Assembly: GCA_039519185.1 (NCBI GenBank)
Contig: CM076846.1
Span: 104,938,442-105,002,441, forward strand
Reading direction: 5' to 3'
From: Astragalus membranaceus
Taxonomy: Eukaryota > Streptophyta > Magnoliopsida > Fabales > Fabaceae
DNA length: 64,000 nucleotides
Below are positions 55,148-64,000 of this stretch, one piece after another; positions within the stretch are counted from its first letter, which is position 1; each line of letters begins with the position of its first letter. A program made the translations under genes and the position numbers. The notes below the pieces were generated by a model. That model saw only the letters and a list, made by a program, of their open reading frames with translations, searched no databases and had not been told where the DNA came from.

Positions 55148-55640
55148 GACCTAGGAGATCGATTCTCCACCACGCGAAAGGCCATGGCAAGGTTAGGTTT
55201 GTAAGCTCGGCAGGAGGTGCTAAATGGACACTGGCATGTATTTGGCACTTGCAACATTTCTTGACATGGTTCTTTGCATCAGTCTCCATGGTTGGCCAGA
55301 AATATTCTGCTCTCAGAGCTTTCCGGGCGAGAGATCAAGCTCCGAGGTGCTGTCCGCAGATCCCTTCATGAATCTCCGTCAAAACATAGTCTGCTTCCTC
55401 TCCTTCGATGCATTTCAGCAAAGGCGCGGATAGGCTTCTTATGTAGAGTGTCCCCTTGATCACGGAGAACGACGAGGCCTTCCTCCTGATTGATCTGGCT
55501 TCCCGCGGATCTAGAGGCTCGTCCCCCGACTCGATGTACCTCTTTATAGGCGCGATCCATCCTCTGCTTTCCTCGACCACGTTGACGGAAAAATTGGGCT
55601 CTGAGATTGTTGGATACTGGGCTTGATGAGCATTTCCTGG
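55148..55640 (-). pseudogene. Integrase N-terminus of the Tat element (5' part of the split gene)
   Basis: Minus-strand reading: a RNase H-to-integrase spacer (WIAPIKRYIESG...), IRRKASSFSVIKGTLYIRSL, then an HHCC zinc-binding region with HEGICGQHLGA and NHVKKCCKCQIH, and WWRIDLLGPF containing the first catalytic Asp. The Copia element is inserted directly after GPF (target GAAAG), and the frame resumes at 35870. Stops and a frame change near 55240 and 55330 are present. Confidence 0.85.
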
Positions 55641-55682
55641 ATTATTGATCTGAAGTTTCCAGGGACTTTGGTGCTAGCTAGT

Positions 55683-56234
55683 TTAGATAGTACATCCGCC
55701 TCTAACGTTTTCCGATCTTGAAACGTGCTTCACTTCGGCGAATGTAAACAGGGCGAGCAACTCTCGCACTTGGGTTAGATACCTTTGCAGGGTTGGCTCC
55801 TTGGCTTCGTATTGCTTTCCGATCTGAGAGACCACCTGTAAAGAGTTGGTGTTCAAGGTGACTCGAGTAACTCGGAGGTCAAGGGCAAGGCGGAGACCTA
55901 CTATGCATGCCTCATATTCGGCTTGATTGTTTGAAGTGGGGAAACCAAAAGTGAGGAATACTTCAATAACGACACCTGCTGGGCTTTCGAGCATTAACCC
56001 GGCGCCACTCCCTTTTGGATTTGAGGATCTATCAACTTGCAGGGTCCATAGTTCGTCTTCGGAATCGGCTGGGGGAATTTCGGCGACAAAGTCAGCAAGT
56101 ACTTGAGCTTTCATTGCTAGCCTGGACTCGTACTTGATACCGAACTCCGACAGCTCTACTGGCCACTTTATCATTCTACCCGCAAGGTCAGGCCGGTGCA
56201 AGATTTGTCGGATAGGGTAGTTGGTTCGAACCAC
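55683..56234 (-). pseudogene. Second (archaeal-type) RNase H-like domain of the Tat element
   Basis: Reads WTLQVDRSSNPKGSGAGLML, then NNQAEYEACIVGLRLAL, then LNTNSLQVVSQIGKQYEA and a terminal HVSRSENVRG. Tat-clade elements carry such an extra RNase H after the retroviral-type one. The usual second-Asp segment (T/S)DS is TNS here, so a catalytic Asp is lost, and VDGSSN is VDRSSN. A stop separates it from the preceding RNase H ORF. Confidence 0.82.
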
Positions 56235-56525
56235 TAACTAATGGGCGATGAAATAAGGTCGGAGGCGTCGGGCTGCGATGAGGAGGGCAAACGCAATTTT
56301 CTCTATTTTCTGGTATCGGACTTCCGGCCCTTGCAGCGCTTTGCCTACAAAGTAGACTGGGCTTTGGTCTCCCTTAATCTCCCGAATAAGCACGGCGCCA
56401 AGCGCTTCTTCCGAGATTGCCAGGTATAGGTATAAGGTTTCCCCTGGGTTTGGCCTAGTCAGGATGGGTGGCTCTGAGAGTACCTTTTTAAGCTGGGAGA
56501 GGGCCTCGTCCCGCTCCGGGGCCAT
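56235..56525 (-). pseudogene. RNase H domain of the Tat element
   Basis: Begins in EALSQLKKVLSEPPILTRP, continues YLAISEEALGAVLIREI, then SPVYFVGKALQGPEVRYQKI and AARRLRPYF. This is the typical Ty3/gypsy RNase H that follows RT. A frame change near 56520 separates it from RT (the other frame runs out in SPSLKRYSQ). Confidence 0.82.
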
Positions 56526-57234
56526 TCGAACTTCGCTTTCATCTTGAGTAGTTTGAACAAGGGGAGTGATTTGAATGCGGCGTTGGAAATAAACCGAGAC
56601 AATGCGGCTATCTTACCATTAAGCTTCTGAAGCTCTTTTTTGGTGGATGGGGTACGCATCTCGGTTACTGCCCGACACTTATCCAGGTTGGCCTCAATGC
56701 CCCTTTCTGTGAGGTAAAAACCAATAAACTTCCCGGCTCGGACACCAAAAGTGCACTTTTCCGGGTTTAGTCTCATCTTGTTTTTTCTGACTTCGGCGAA
56801 GATTTCTTCAAGGTCGGTATTGTGGAGGCGCTCACTCTCACTTTTTGCGATCATGTCATCGAGGTACACTTCTACATTACGCCCGATCTGCTTATGAAAA
56901 ACCTTGCTCATCATTCTCTGGTAGGTAGCTCCTGCGTTTTTTAAACCAAACGGCATGACCCGGTAACAGAAATTACCGGGATCGGTCATGAATGCGGTCT
57001 TCTCTTGATCAGGTGGGAACATCGGAATTTGGTTGTATCCGGAGTAGGCATCCATAAAAGATAATAAGCGAAAACCTGAAGCATTGTCGACGAGGCGATC
57101 AATGCTGGGAACAGGAAAGGCGTCCTTAGGACAAGCCTTATTAAGATCGGTGTAATCAACGCACGTTCGCCATTTTCCATTACTTTTCTTGAGAAGTACA
57201 GGGTTGGAAAGCCAAGTTGTGTACTTGACCTCCT
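56526..57234 (-). pseudogene. Reverse transcriptase of the Tat element
   Basis: The frame from VKEVKYTTWLSNPVLLKKSN runs through WRTCVDYTDLNKACPKDAFP, DAYSGYNQIPM, MPFGLKNAGATYQRMM and the catalytic YLDDM (56852-56866) to LNPEKCTFGV and KIAALSRFIS. All core RT motifs are present and the frame is open across the domain. A frame change at about 57236 cuts it from protease (PIL-stop), and another at 56520 from RNase H. The segment 57077-57135 has a second copy downstream of integrase at 34946-35004. Confidence 0.88.
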
Positions 57235-58626
57235 TTACAAAATCGGTTTAACTGCGGCTGCTACTTTTTCCTTGCTTTGAGCTCTCTTACGTTGGGCGAC
57301 CCACTTTGCTCCGAGGTTAACGGCCATCTGGTGACAGGCGACTTCAGGGGGAATCCCGGGCATGTCTTCTGCCGACCAAGCAAAGAGGTCGGCATTGGCC
57401 CTCAGGCACAGGGCGAGCTTCTCCTTAACTTCCTCATCAAGATCGGAACCGATTCGGACGACTTTGGCTGGATCATCCCCCAACGGGATTTCCAGGGATT
57501 CCCCATCCGGTTGTGGCCTTCTGATTCTCTTCTTAAGCTCTCGGGCGAGTTCGTCATTACTTTCTCCTTCTGAGCTGTCGGGGTCGTACCTTGCATCCAT
57601 GTCTGTGACATTCACATCGGCAGACGAGCTGCTTCTTTTCTTTTTGGGGATTATCCGTGTTTCCGCTATATCTTCGTGGGGAACCCCCTCCTCCACGGCC
57701 TTCCGGTCTGTTTTGACATGCAGATAAAAACATCTTTGGGCGGACTCCAAGTCGGCATCGAGGGTAATCACTTTGTTACACAGAGAGTGAAATTTCATCT
57801 TAAGATGAACCGTCGATGTTACCGCCTCTAGCCTTCCTAAAGTCGGTCTTTCGATAATACAGTTGTAGACCGAAGGGCATGATAACACTAGGAATTTGGT
57901 TTTGACCGTTCTTTCCAGCTGCCCTTCGCCGTAGGTTATCATCAACTCCATATGACCAAGGGGCTTGGTCCGGGACCCATTGAAGCCTGAGAGGTCGAAT
58001 CCCTTGTAGGGAGTGAGCTCTTCCTCAGCAATCTTCAACTTTCTGACTAGATCGGTGAAGATGATGTCTGCCGAGCTTCCTTGATCCACCAGGATTCTTC
58101 TCACCTCATGATTTGCCATCACCGCTTTGATCAGAAGTGGTATGTGCTTGTTGGGCTTGCCATCGAGAAAATCCCGATCGCCAAATGCTAAGAGAGGTCG
58201 GGTTGGGAATGAGGGTGTTGCTGATGTGGAAGTGGAACTCATGATCTCTTTCCACTTTCTTGTCATGGTTTTTCCCGAAGCGTGATCGGGGTAACCCCCT
58301 GAGATGACCATCAACACCGGTCGACCTTTTGACTTCCTAAAATCCCGCTCGTCTTCCGAGCTATGCCCCTTGTCTTGAGGAGCCTTACCTTTCCTCTTGG
58401 CGTCATCCTTCTCTTCCCCGATCTCTCCCTCTCGGCGAGGTGGTTTACTTACGTACTGGCTCAACTTCCCTTTCTTGATCAGATCCTCTATGTCGTCCTT
58501 CAGAGCGTTACAACGATTGGTGTCATGTCCCATACTTTGGTGATACCGACAGTATTTATTAGATCGCTGGCCCGGTCTATGCGGGAGTGGGTCGGGGAAC
58601 TTAATCTCCTTGTAGCCCATATTCAT
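57235..58626 (-). pseudogene. Gag C-terminus and protease of the Tat element
   Basis: A 463-codon frame. It starts MGYKEIKFPDP and has a zinc-knuckle-like CRYHQSMGHDTNRC (about residues 26-39), a charged linker, then the aspartic protease with LVDQGSSADIIF (about 185-195) and a linker rich in acidic residues. It ends VKPIL-stop just before RT. The DQG form of the protease site is common in Tat elements. Upstream gag is in another frame owing to an indel near 58720. Confidence 0.82.
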
Positions 58627-60047
58627 GCAATCCGTAAGGATCCTAGCCCGGGTCTCATTGAGCTCGGAGTAATGCTGGTGACGATTTCGAGGCCTGGGTT
58701 TGCCATCGTTCTGGGTCTCCTTCTCATTCCGAACTCCTTTTCACTCCGAGGTTTTGGTGTTCCGGGGTCGGCATCCTTCCTTCTTGCGATCACTCCTTCT
58801 TCGTGGTCGATGTATCTCTGAGATCGTTGGAGGAAATCGGCAAGCGACTCAGTCTGATTGACTCCGACATCAATCTGGAAAAGACTTCCCTCACGGAGGC
58901 CGGACTCCATGAAATATAGCCGGAAAGAGTCATCGAGGTTCCGGACCTGGGCGGCTTCTCTATTGAACCTCTCGATGTAGTCTCGGAGCGACTCATTTTC
59001 TCCTTGTCGAATCGCCTGCAGGACCGTCCGAGATTTCGGCTTCATTTTGGAGTGGGCAAAATGGGCGGAAAACGACTGGCCTAGCTGGTCCCAGGAGGAT
59101 ACAGAATTTGGCTTCAGGGCTCTAAACCAGTCCAGGGCCAACTTCTCAAGAGTCAGAGGGAAAATCCGACATTTGATTTCGCTTGGGACATTTCGATATT
59201 GCATCACCGTGTCGAAGTAGTCGAGGTTGCGATCCGGGTCACCAGTCCCATCGTACATCTTCAGACCTTCTGGGGGTTTCTCAAAATACCTTGGTACTAG
59301 GAAGAAATCTATCTCGGCTGTGAAGGGCCCTTTCCTCGCCGTCGACCTAGTCCTTTCGGGAGATCGTCGGGTACGACCTACGGCAGGGGATCTTCGGGAG
59401 TGTGGGTTACGAGCTTCATGCCTTGGAGATCTCTACCGGCTTAAGGAGCTCCGCCTCGGAGACGAGGATGCTAAAGATGAGCTCTGACGAGGGGAACTCT
59501 CGGGGTAGTAGGTATCGTCGTAGGTCTCGCTTGGAAGGGCTCCCGATCCTTGTCCCTTCATGCGCCGAGGTGGAGATCAGCGATGATGCCTCCTCCAGGC
59601 CGGAGATCGGTGGCGCCTTCGACCAGACGTCCCCCTGCTGGGAGAATGGCCTCGAGGAGAGGACCGGTCTAGGATGTTACGAGCCCGGATCTCGGCAATT
59701 TCAGCCTCAAGCTGTGTGTATCGTTGACTCCTTTCTTGCTCAGCCCCAGCTTGCTTAGTCAGCAACTGGACAAGCTGTTGAATAGCGTCGACCGGTATCT
59801 GGGCGGTCTGAGGAGGTGGCAGAAGGCGACTCGGGGCGGAACCTCCCAGGACTATTGCTCTGGACGAGTTACGCCCATGTGCCGAGCTGAGGGGGAGTGT
59901 GACTGCTACCCCTTCAGGGGTTTCTTGTTGCGGGTCCGGTCTCACTATCGCACTTGAGATGTTTCTTTGACGTAAAACCGGAGCCATTTCTGACCTTGGA
60001 GATAGGAGAGGAAATGAAGTATAAGATCCTCCCACTATGGTCGCCAA
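58623..60047 (-). pseudogene. Gag N-terminal and capsid regions of the Tat element
   Basis: Two open parts: 59577-60047 (MATIVGGSYTSFPLL..., proline/serine-rich with a short coiled coil) and 58623-59258, a retrotransposon gag domain (YDGTGDPDRNLDYFDTVMQY, LALDWFRALKPNSVSSWDQL, FNREAAQVRNLDDSFRLYF). A frame change lies between them (about 59260-59580). The first ATG is next to the primer site. Not functional as it stands. Confidence 0.8.
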
Positions 60048-60394
60048 TGTTCTGTACCGTACCTCTAGACGGGTATCCGATGCTAGACACCAAGTTCGAT
60101 CCGAGATAGTTGGTAGTCGCGTTCCTGGTCAGTCCGACTTTGGCTCCGATCCGGGGTGGTTAGTACCTGCAATGACACTCCGACGCTCAAGTAAGCGAGT
60201 GAGCTAATTGCAAGTTAGGAGAATGGAAAGTGTACGTGTACCTTTAAGGCTAGTATTGAATGCTTATTTATAGGTTTTTGGGACAAAATGAGACCATTGG
60301 ATCTAGGTCTTAAGTCTCCATCGTTGAGTGATGGATTTGGCCTTTGATGTTTGGGCCTTAGGTAGATTGGCCCCTGAAGGCCCAATCCGTAACA
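60048..60394 (-). repeat. 5' LTR of the Tat/Retand-like element
   Basis: 347 bp, matching 752-1095, with TATA box (minus) at 60265-60272. It is followed by the duplication GAATA (60395-60399). On the minus strand the adjoining interior starts TTGGCGACCATAGTGGG, the primer-binding site at about 60031-60047. Confidence 0.9.
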
Positions 60395-60399
60395 GAATA

Positions 60400-62105
60400 T
60401 ATGATTTAAATGTCATTAAATGAGCTTTGGGCCTTTTCTAATGCTACAGCCTACAGCCCACGTTTATTTCCTAGAGCTCCTCACGTAAGATAGTATTCAT
60501 TCCTCTTTCTCCCTAAAATACTTGATGCGCAGCTTTTGGGAATAGAATAACAAAACCCTAAATTCAATTCATCCTTACCCACCCTTCCCTTGTGTCAACC
60601 TCCCACCTCCCTCACCAAAAATCCAAGCTGTCGTCATTGATACCACTGTGGACAAACCAGGGGCTGCCTATCATGTGCTATTTGTGTTAAAGCTGTCTTA
60701 CAAACAGGGTCGATTCTCTTATTCATGTACGTTAGGTCTAGATAGGTAACCTTCTCAAGTCAATGTCAACCTGGTTATTGAGGTATAATGAGCTAGAAAT
60801 TAAGTGTAAGATGAACAACAGACAGGGCCGATTCTCTTCTAGAAAAAGAAATGAATATATACATTGTTGTTGTGAAGAGTACTATCCAGTGGCCTTACGG
60901 TTTGTTTGTTTTAGGTGAAATAAGGTTTTGACTTGATTATTGATTATGGCATTGAAAAAAAGCAGCACCTGGGCTTTAACTTTTGGAAGCTACGTGGATG
61001 GTATTTTGAAGCAACACATAAACATAAATTTTTGGGAACGCTTATTGCCATTTAGTTACACAAACCGTATATTTTGGGAATTTAGTTTGAGACACACCAC
61101 ATTGCCTTCTCTTTACAGTATCAGCCGCAATATATAGTTGTCCTTTCAGAGAAAATGTTATTTTTGCATCGTTAACCGTTCGTGCATTATGGCGAAGTTG
61201 ACGTCACTCTACCGTGTCGTCGTATTTCAATAGCTCTGTGAACGCGCCACCGCACAATTTAATTTTGGAGTCGTTCGTTCTGTGGATTGTCATGCCGAAA
61301 CTCTATTGAATTCTATATCATATGAGTTCGTCAAACCAGGTACAGGGGATGATCTTCGGGTTGTATTCGGGCTGTAGGGTATCATTAAGTTGTAGGGATT
61401 TCCATTAATCCCTTGAACACCTAATTAAATATGAATATGGCCTCATACGATGGGGCCAATATTAAAGAAATTATTTTAAAGCATGTAATTAATAGTTTAA
61501 TTATTAATAATAGATATTGTGTGTATGTTTATTATGAATACCGTTTGTACATGTTTGATTTTATTGATCTTATGAAATTGTGTTGCCAATTGAGTATCGG
61601 AATGCTCTACATGATATGCTAGAATGATATCTATGCGTGTTTGATTGTTGTAAACCGTATCTCTCACTTTGTATCAGTTTCTTTTAATATTATATTATAT
61701 TGGTACCAAACGATTAAATTGATTTGTTCGATTGGATTGACTCTGGTTTAAGTGTCTTATATAGAGATTAGTTTTATCAATATAATATGAAACATGTTAT
61801 TGCCTTAAGGAAGGATTTAGAGAGCCAATGAGAAATGTAAGATTTAAGGTTTAAAAATGTTGCGGGCTATATATCAAGAGTGGAAACAATAGAATTAGAG
61901 TTAGTAATTAAACTTATATCAATATTTTGATGTTTTAATATTTGAATAAGGAATACTATTGGTTGATTTGAGAGTGTATATAAAGAATTACATGGATTCG
62001 AATGAGTAAATGTGCGGGTAAAATATGCGTGTCCTTGTTACTATCTTCTGATACGATGTGATGTATGATTATGAGTTTATATCATTGTGATGAACTCCCT
62101 AGCCT
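60400..62105 (+). other. Right flank, probable continuation of an old LTR, no gene
   Basis: No long ORF or exon was recognised. It contains an AAAACCCTAAATTC stretch (60551), a TTCGTCAAACCAGGTA motif (61328) like that in the Tekay-like LTRs (CTCGTCAAACCGGGTGA, 18540 and 25131), and AT-rich sequence. I interpret it as the far part of the LTR that starts at 493. Confidence 0.35.
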
Positions 62106-62640
62106 GTAACAGGTGAGAATGGTGCTCAGGTGATACTGTGACTACAGTGTGATTGTGTTTGTGATATGTGGTTGTGCGTGTTGTGAGATGGTGTCCTTGA
62201 GTTTGAGTCACCTAGCAGGTGAGAATGGTGCTCAGGTGATACTGTGACTACACTGTGATTGTGTTTGTGATATGTGGTTGTGCGTGTTGTGAGATGGTGT
62301 CCTTGAGTTTGAGTCATCTAGCATGTGAGAAGCGAGAATAATAATCGAGTCGTGTTATGGCAAACCCAGTATCTTTGAGTTGAGTTACCAAGTCTGTGAG
62401 AAGCGATTCGGTACTCAAGTGATGCCAAAGTTGACCTAGTGTGGTTGAGTCTCAGTTAGCTAGCCTGTGAGAGGCGAATAGAGTCTCTAAGTCTGAGTTG
62501 CTTAGCCTGTGATGAGAGGCAATAATGGTGTTTAAGTGAAATATAACTCACTTAGTTTCATTGAGTCTGAGCTACCTAGCCTGTGAGAGGTGAAGATGGT
62601 GCTCAGTTGCTATGGTGTTTCGTTACGTGTCATTGAGTCC
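62106..62640 (+). repeat. 106-bp tandem duplication and related degenerate repeats
   Basis: A unit starting AGGTGAGAATGGTGCTCAGG occurs at 62111 and 62217 with almost identical sequence. Degenerate relatives (CTAGCCTGTGAGAGG(C/T)GAA and GAGTCTGAGT(T/C)) continue to 62640. Position and style resemble the repeats in the R/U5 part of the Tekay-like LTRs. Confidence 0.75.
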
Positions 62641-62649
62641 GAGTCATCT

Positions 62650-64000
62650 GGCCCTAGGGTGATGGTGTGTGAAAAATATGTGCAAGTATACACAGTCACA
62701 AACATGTAATATAATGATAAGAAAGGTCGAACCCACAGGGATTGGTTAAACTCTTGTATGTTTAGAAAGCATATAAATTAGTGCTACTATACTACTCACA
62801 AATTTGGGGTTTTTATGTTAGGTGAAAACAGAATGCAAATATGTAAAAGAATACGAAGGAAATCAGTTGAGAATGATGGTAGAGATGTTTTCACTAAATA
62901 ATGTTCTTTTGAGAGTTTCTATGCTTTTAGTGGTGCAGAAGCACCAAGGTGCATAAGCACCAAGGTGCATAAGCACCATGGTGCAAAAGCACTGAGTGCA
63001 GTTGCATGAGTGTGTGCTTTTCAGCTACTTTCATCAGAGTTTCGTTACAAGCTTCCCATGTCTGGGCTTGCTAAATAAGTTCACTCCTGTCTTTGAAGTA
63101 CCCACTATTTCACCCTAAGGACTATGTTATCCTATGTCTAGGACTTAACATGGTTTTAATAAAATTTTCTTTATTACACAAGTTAACAAAGCCTTCATTA
63201 AAACACTCACCCTTATTAGTCTTGATTTCTAATTATAAACCATGTCTGTGAATAAAACTCTAGTTATTCTAAGTGATCAACCCTAAAATAAGATGGATGT
63301 AGTATAACACAAGACCCAAAATGCGTGCAACACTAAAAAGCATAATAACTTACTCAAAAGCTCATTATAAAGTTAGAACATCTCAGCCAAAAAGGTTTAG
63401 CTCATAATATGCATTGCAAGGCAAAGATAGATGAAATAAAACATATTAATATAGATGAAAGTACAAGAGATATCAATAGGGTAGAGATTACACTGATTGA
63501 AGTACTCTTGCATAAATTTGCCCAGTAGTGCAGAGGCACTGACTTCCTGGTGCAGTTGCACCTAACTAAGTTGATGAAGAAGTGAAGGAAGAAATTGTCG
63601 ATTCCTTCCTTACCTTCTTGCCAACTAACTACTACTAAAACTATAAGAAATGAAACTACTAAATTATAAGGAAAGTGTATGATCTACATATTATGGTGTG
63701 AGATATGCGATGATCTTCAAGTGAGAAGTGGAAGCCTTTTTATAGCCTTGGAGGTTTCCTTAGTTAACCTAAGGAGGCTTAACCATGGTTACTTTTCTGA
63801 TCTTTAATTCTGGAGATTGAGTCCAGCACTCATCCTCAAGGGGAGGTCCAATTGTGGAAGGCCATGTGTCTTTAGATGAGTAGCCTTTCATGATGAATTC
63901 AAATAGTGGGCGTCTCCTTATGCATGTTGGCATGTGCCTCCATGTGATTTGTGACAAAGCATGATGTCATAGAAGTTTTGGTGCAGTGGTATGATTTGTG
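62650..64000. repeat. Unclassified repeat-like segment running off the window
   Basis: Begins near GTGTGAAAAATATGTGCAAG and contains GGTCGAACCCACAGGGATTG, a phrase I associate with dispersed plant repeats, though I cannot name the family. A GCACCAAGGTGCATAA repeat with inverted symmetry lies at 62932-62993. A TTTTTATAGCC TATA-like motif is near 63737. There is no coding sequence. The element's other end is outside the window. Confidence 0.35.

Larger units (their letters stand above)
752..60394 (-). mobile_element. Tat/Retand-like Ty3/gypsy retrotransposon, outermost shell of the nest
   Basis: Short LTRs at 752-1095 and 60048-60394 match closely, and the pair is flanked by an exact 5-bp duplication GAATA (747-751 and 60395-60399). 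The order on the minus strand is LTR, primer site starting TTGGCGACC, gag, protease, RT, RNase H, second RNase H-like domain, integrase, repeat-rich 3' region, antisense ORF, purine tract, LTR. This is the Tat-clade layout, and the antisense ORF downstream of pol recalls Retand and Grande. Removing the two big insertions (3767-34321 and 35876-55142) leaves about 9.8 kb. All genes carry frameshifts or stops, so the copy is dead. Confidence 0.9.

Overview
This window is plant nuclear DNA and almost entirely transposable elements. A legume with a large, repeat-rich genome is the best guess. The reasons are Ogre-like Ty3/gypsy elements, SIRE-type Ty1/copia elements, long-LTR chromoviruses and a fold-back MITE built on a TTTTTAGTCCCTA motif common in legumes. 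The species call is inference. I found no intact host gene, rRNA or tRNA gene.

The elements form a nest that can be resolved base by base. Level 1 is a Tat/Retand-like gypsy element on the minus strand, 752-60394, flanked by the 5-bp target duplication GAATA. Its gag-pol lies at 35053-60047 and an antisense ORF at its 3' end lies at 1868-3733. Two large insertions split it. Insertion A is a coding-free Ogre-like element (3767-34321, minus strand) in the antisense-ORF region. It contains a chromovirus with 3-kb LTRs (7602-26716, TSD GTAAT), a solo LTR (27422-30065, TSD AAAGC) and two MITEs. The chromovirus 5' LTR is itself split by a gag-only Ogre-like element (9028-18521, TSD GACGC). Insertion B is a degenerate Copia element (35876-55142, TSD GAAAG) inside the integrase gene. 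Its 5' LTR holds a MULE-type MITE (54709-55024, TSD ATATACTCT) and a CACTA transposon (42469-54580, TSD AAT). The CACTA element carries exon pieces of at least four host genes, and one of these is split by a recent gag-only SIRE-like Copia element (47065-53612, TSD GCTGG).

Flanks: 1-751 and 60395-64000 hold no confident gene. The Tat element seems to have landed in an older chromovirus-like LTR, of which a TGTAACACCC start at 493 and tandemly repeated sequence around 62100-62640 remain. Another uncharacterised repeat begins near 62650.

Functional reading: only two long retroelement ORFs are open (Ogre-like gag at 12127-13554, SIRE-like gag at 49771-51522). Both sit in elements without pol, so they would depend on enzymes supplied elsewhere. 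The most notable signals are: the CACTA mosaic (ABCC transporter, ACR ACT-domain protein, ribosomal protein eL43 and Aux/IAA fragments, all on one strand); a double-hairpin RNA module with compensatory changes in LTRs and leader of the Ogre-like elements; twelve ATCGAT palindromes phased about every 32 bp just upstream of an LTR TATA box; and a 59-bp piece of reverse-transcriptase sequence re-inserted downstream of the same element's integrase between 16-bp direct repeats.
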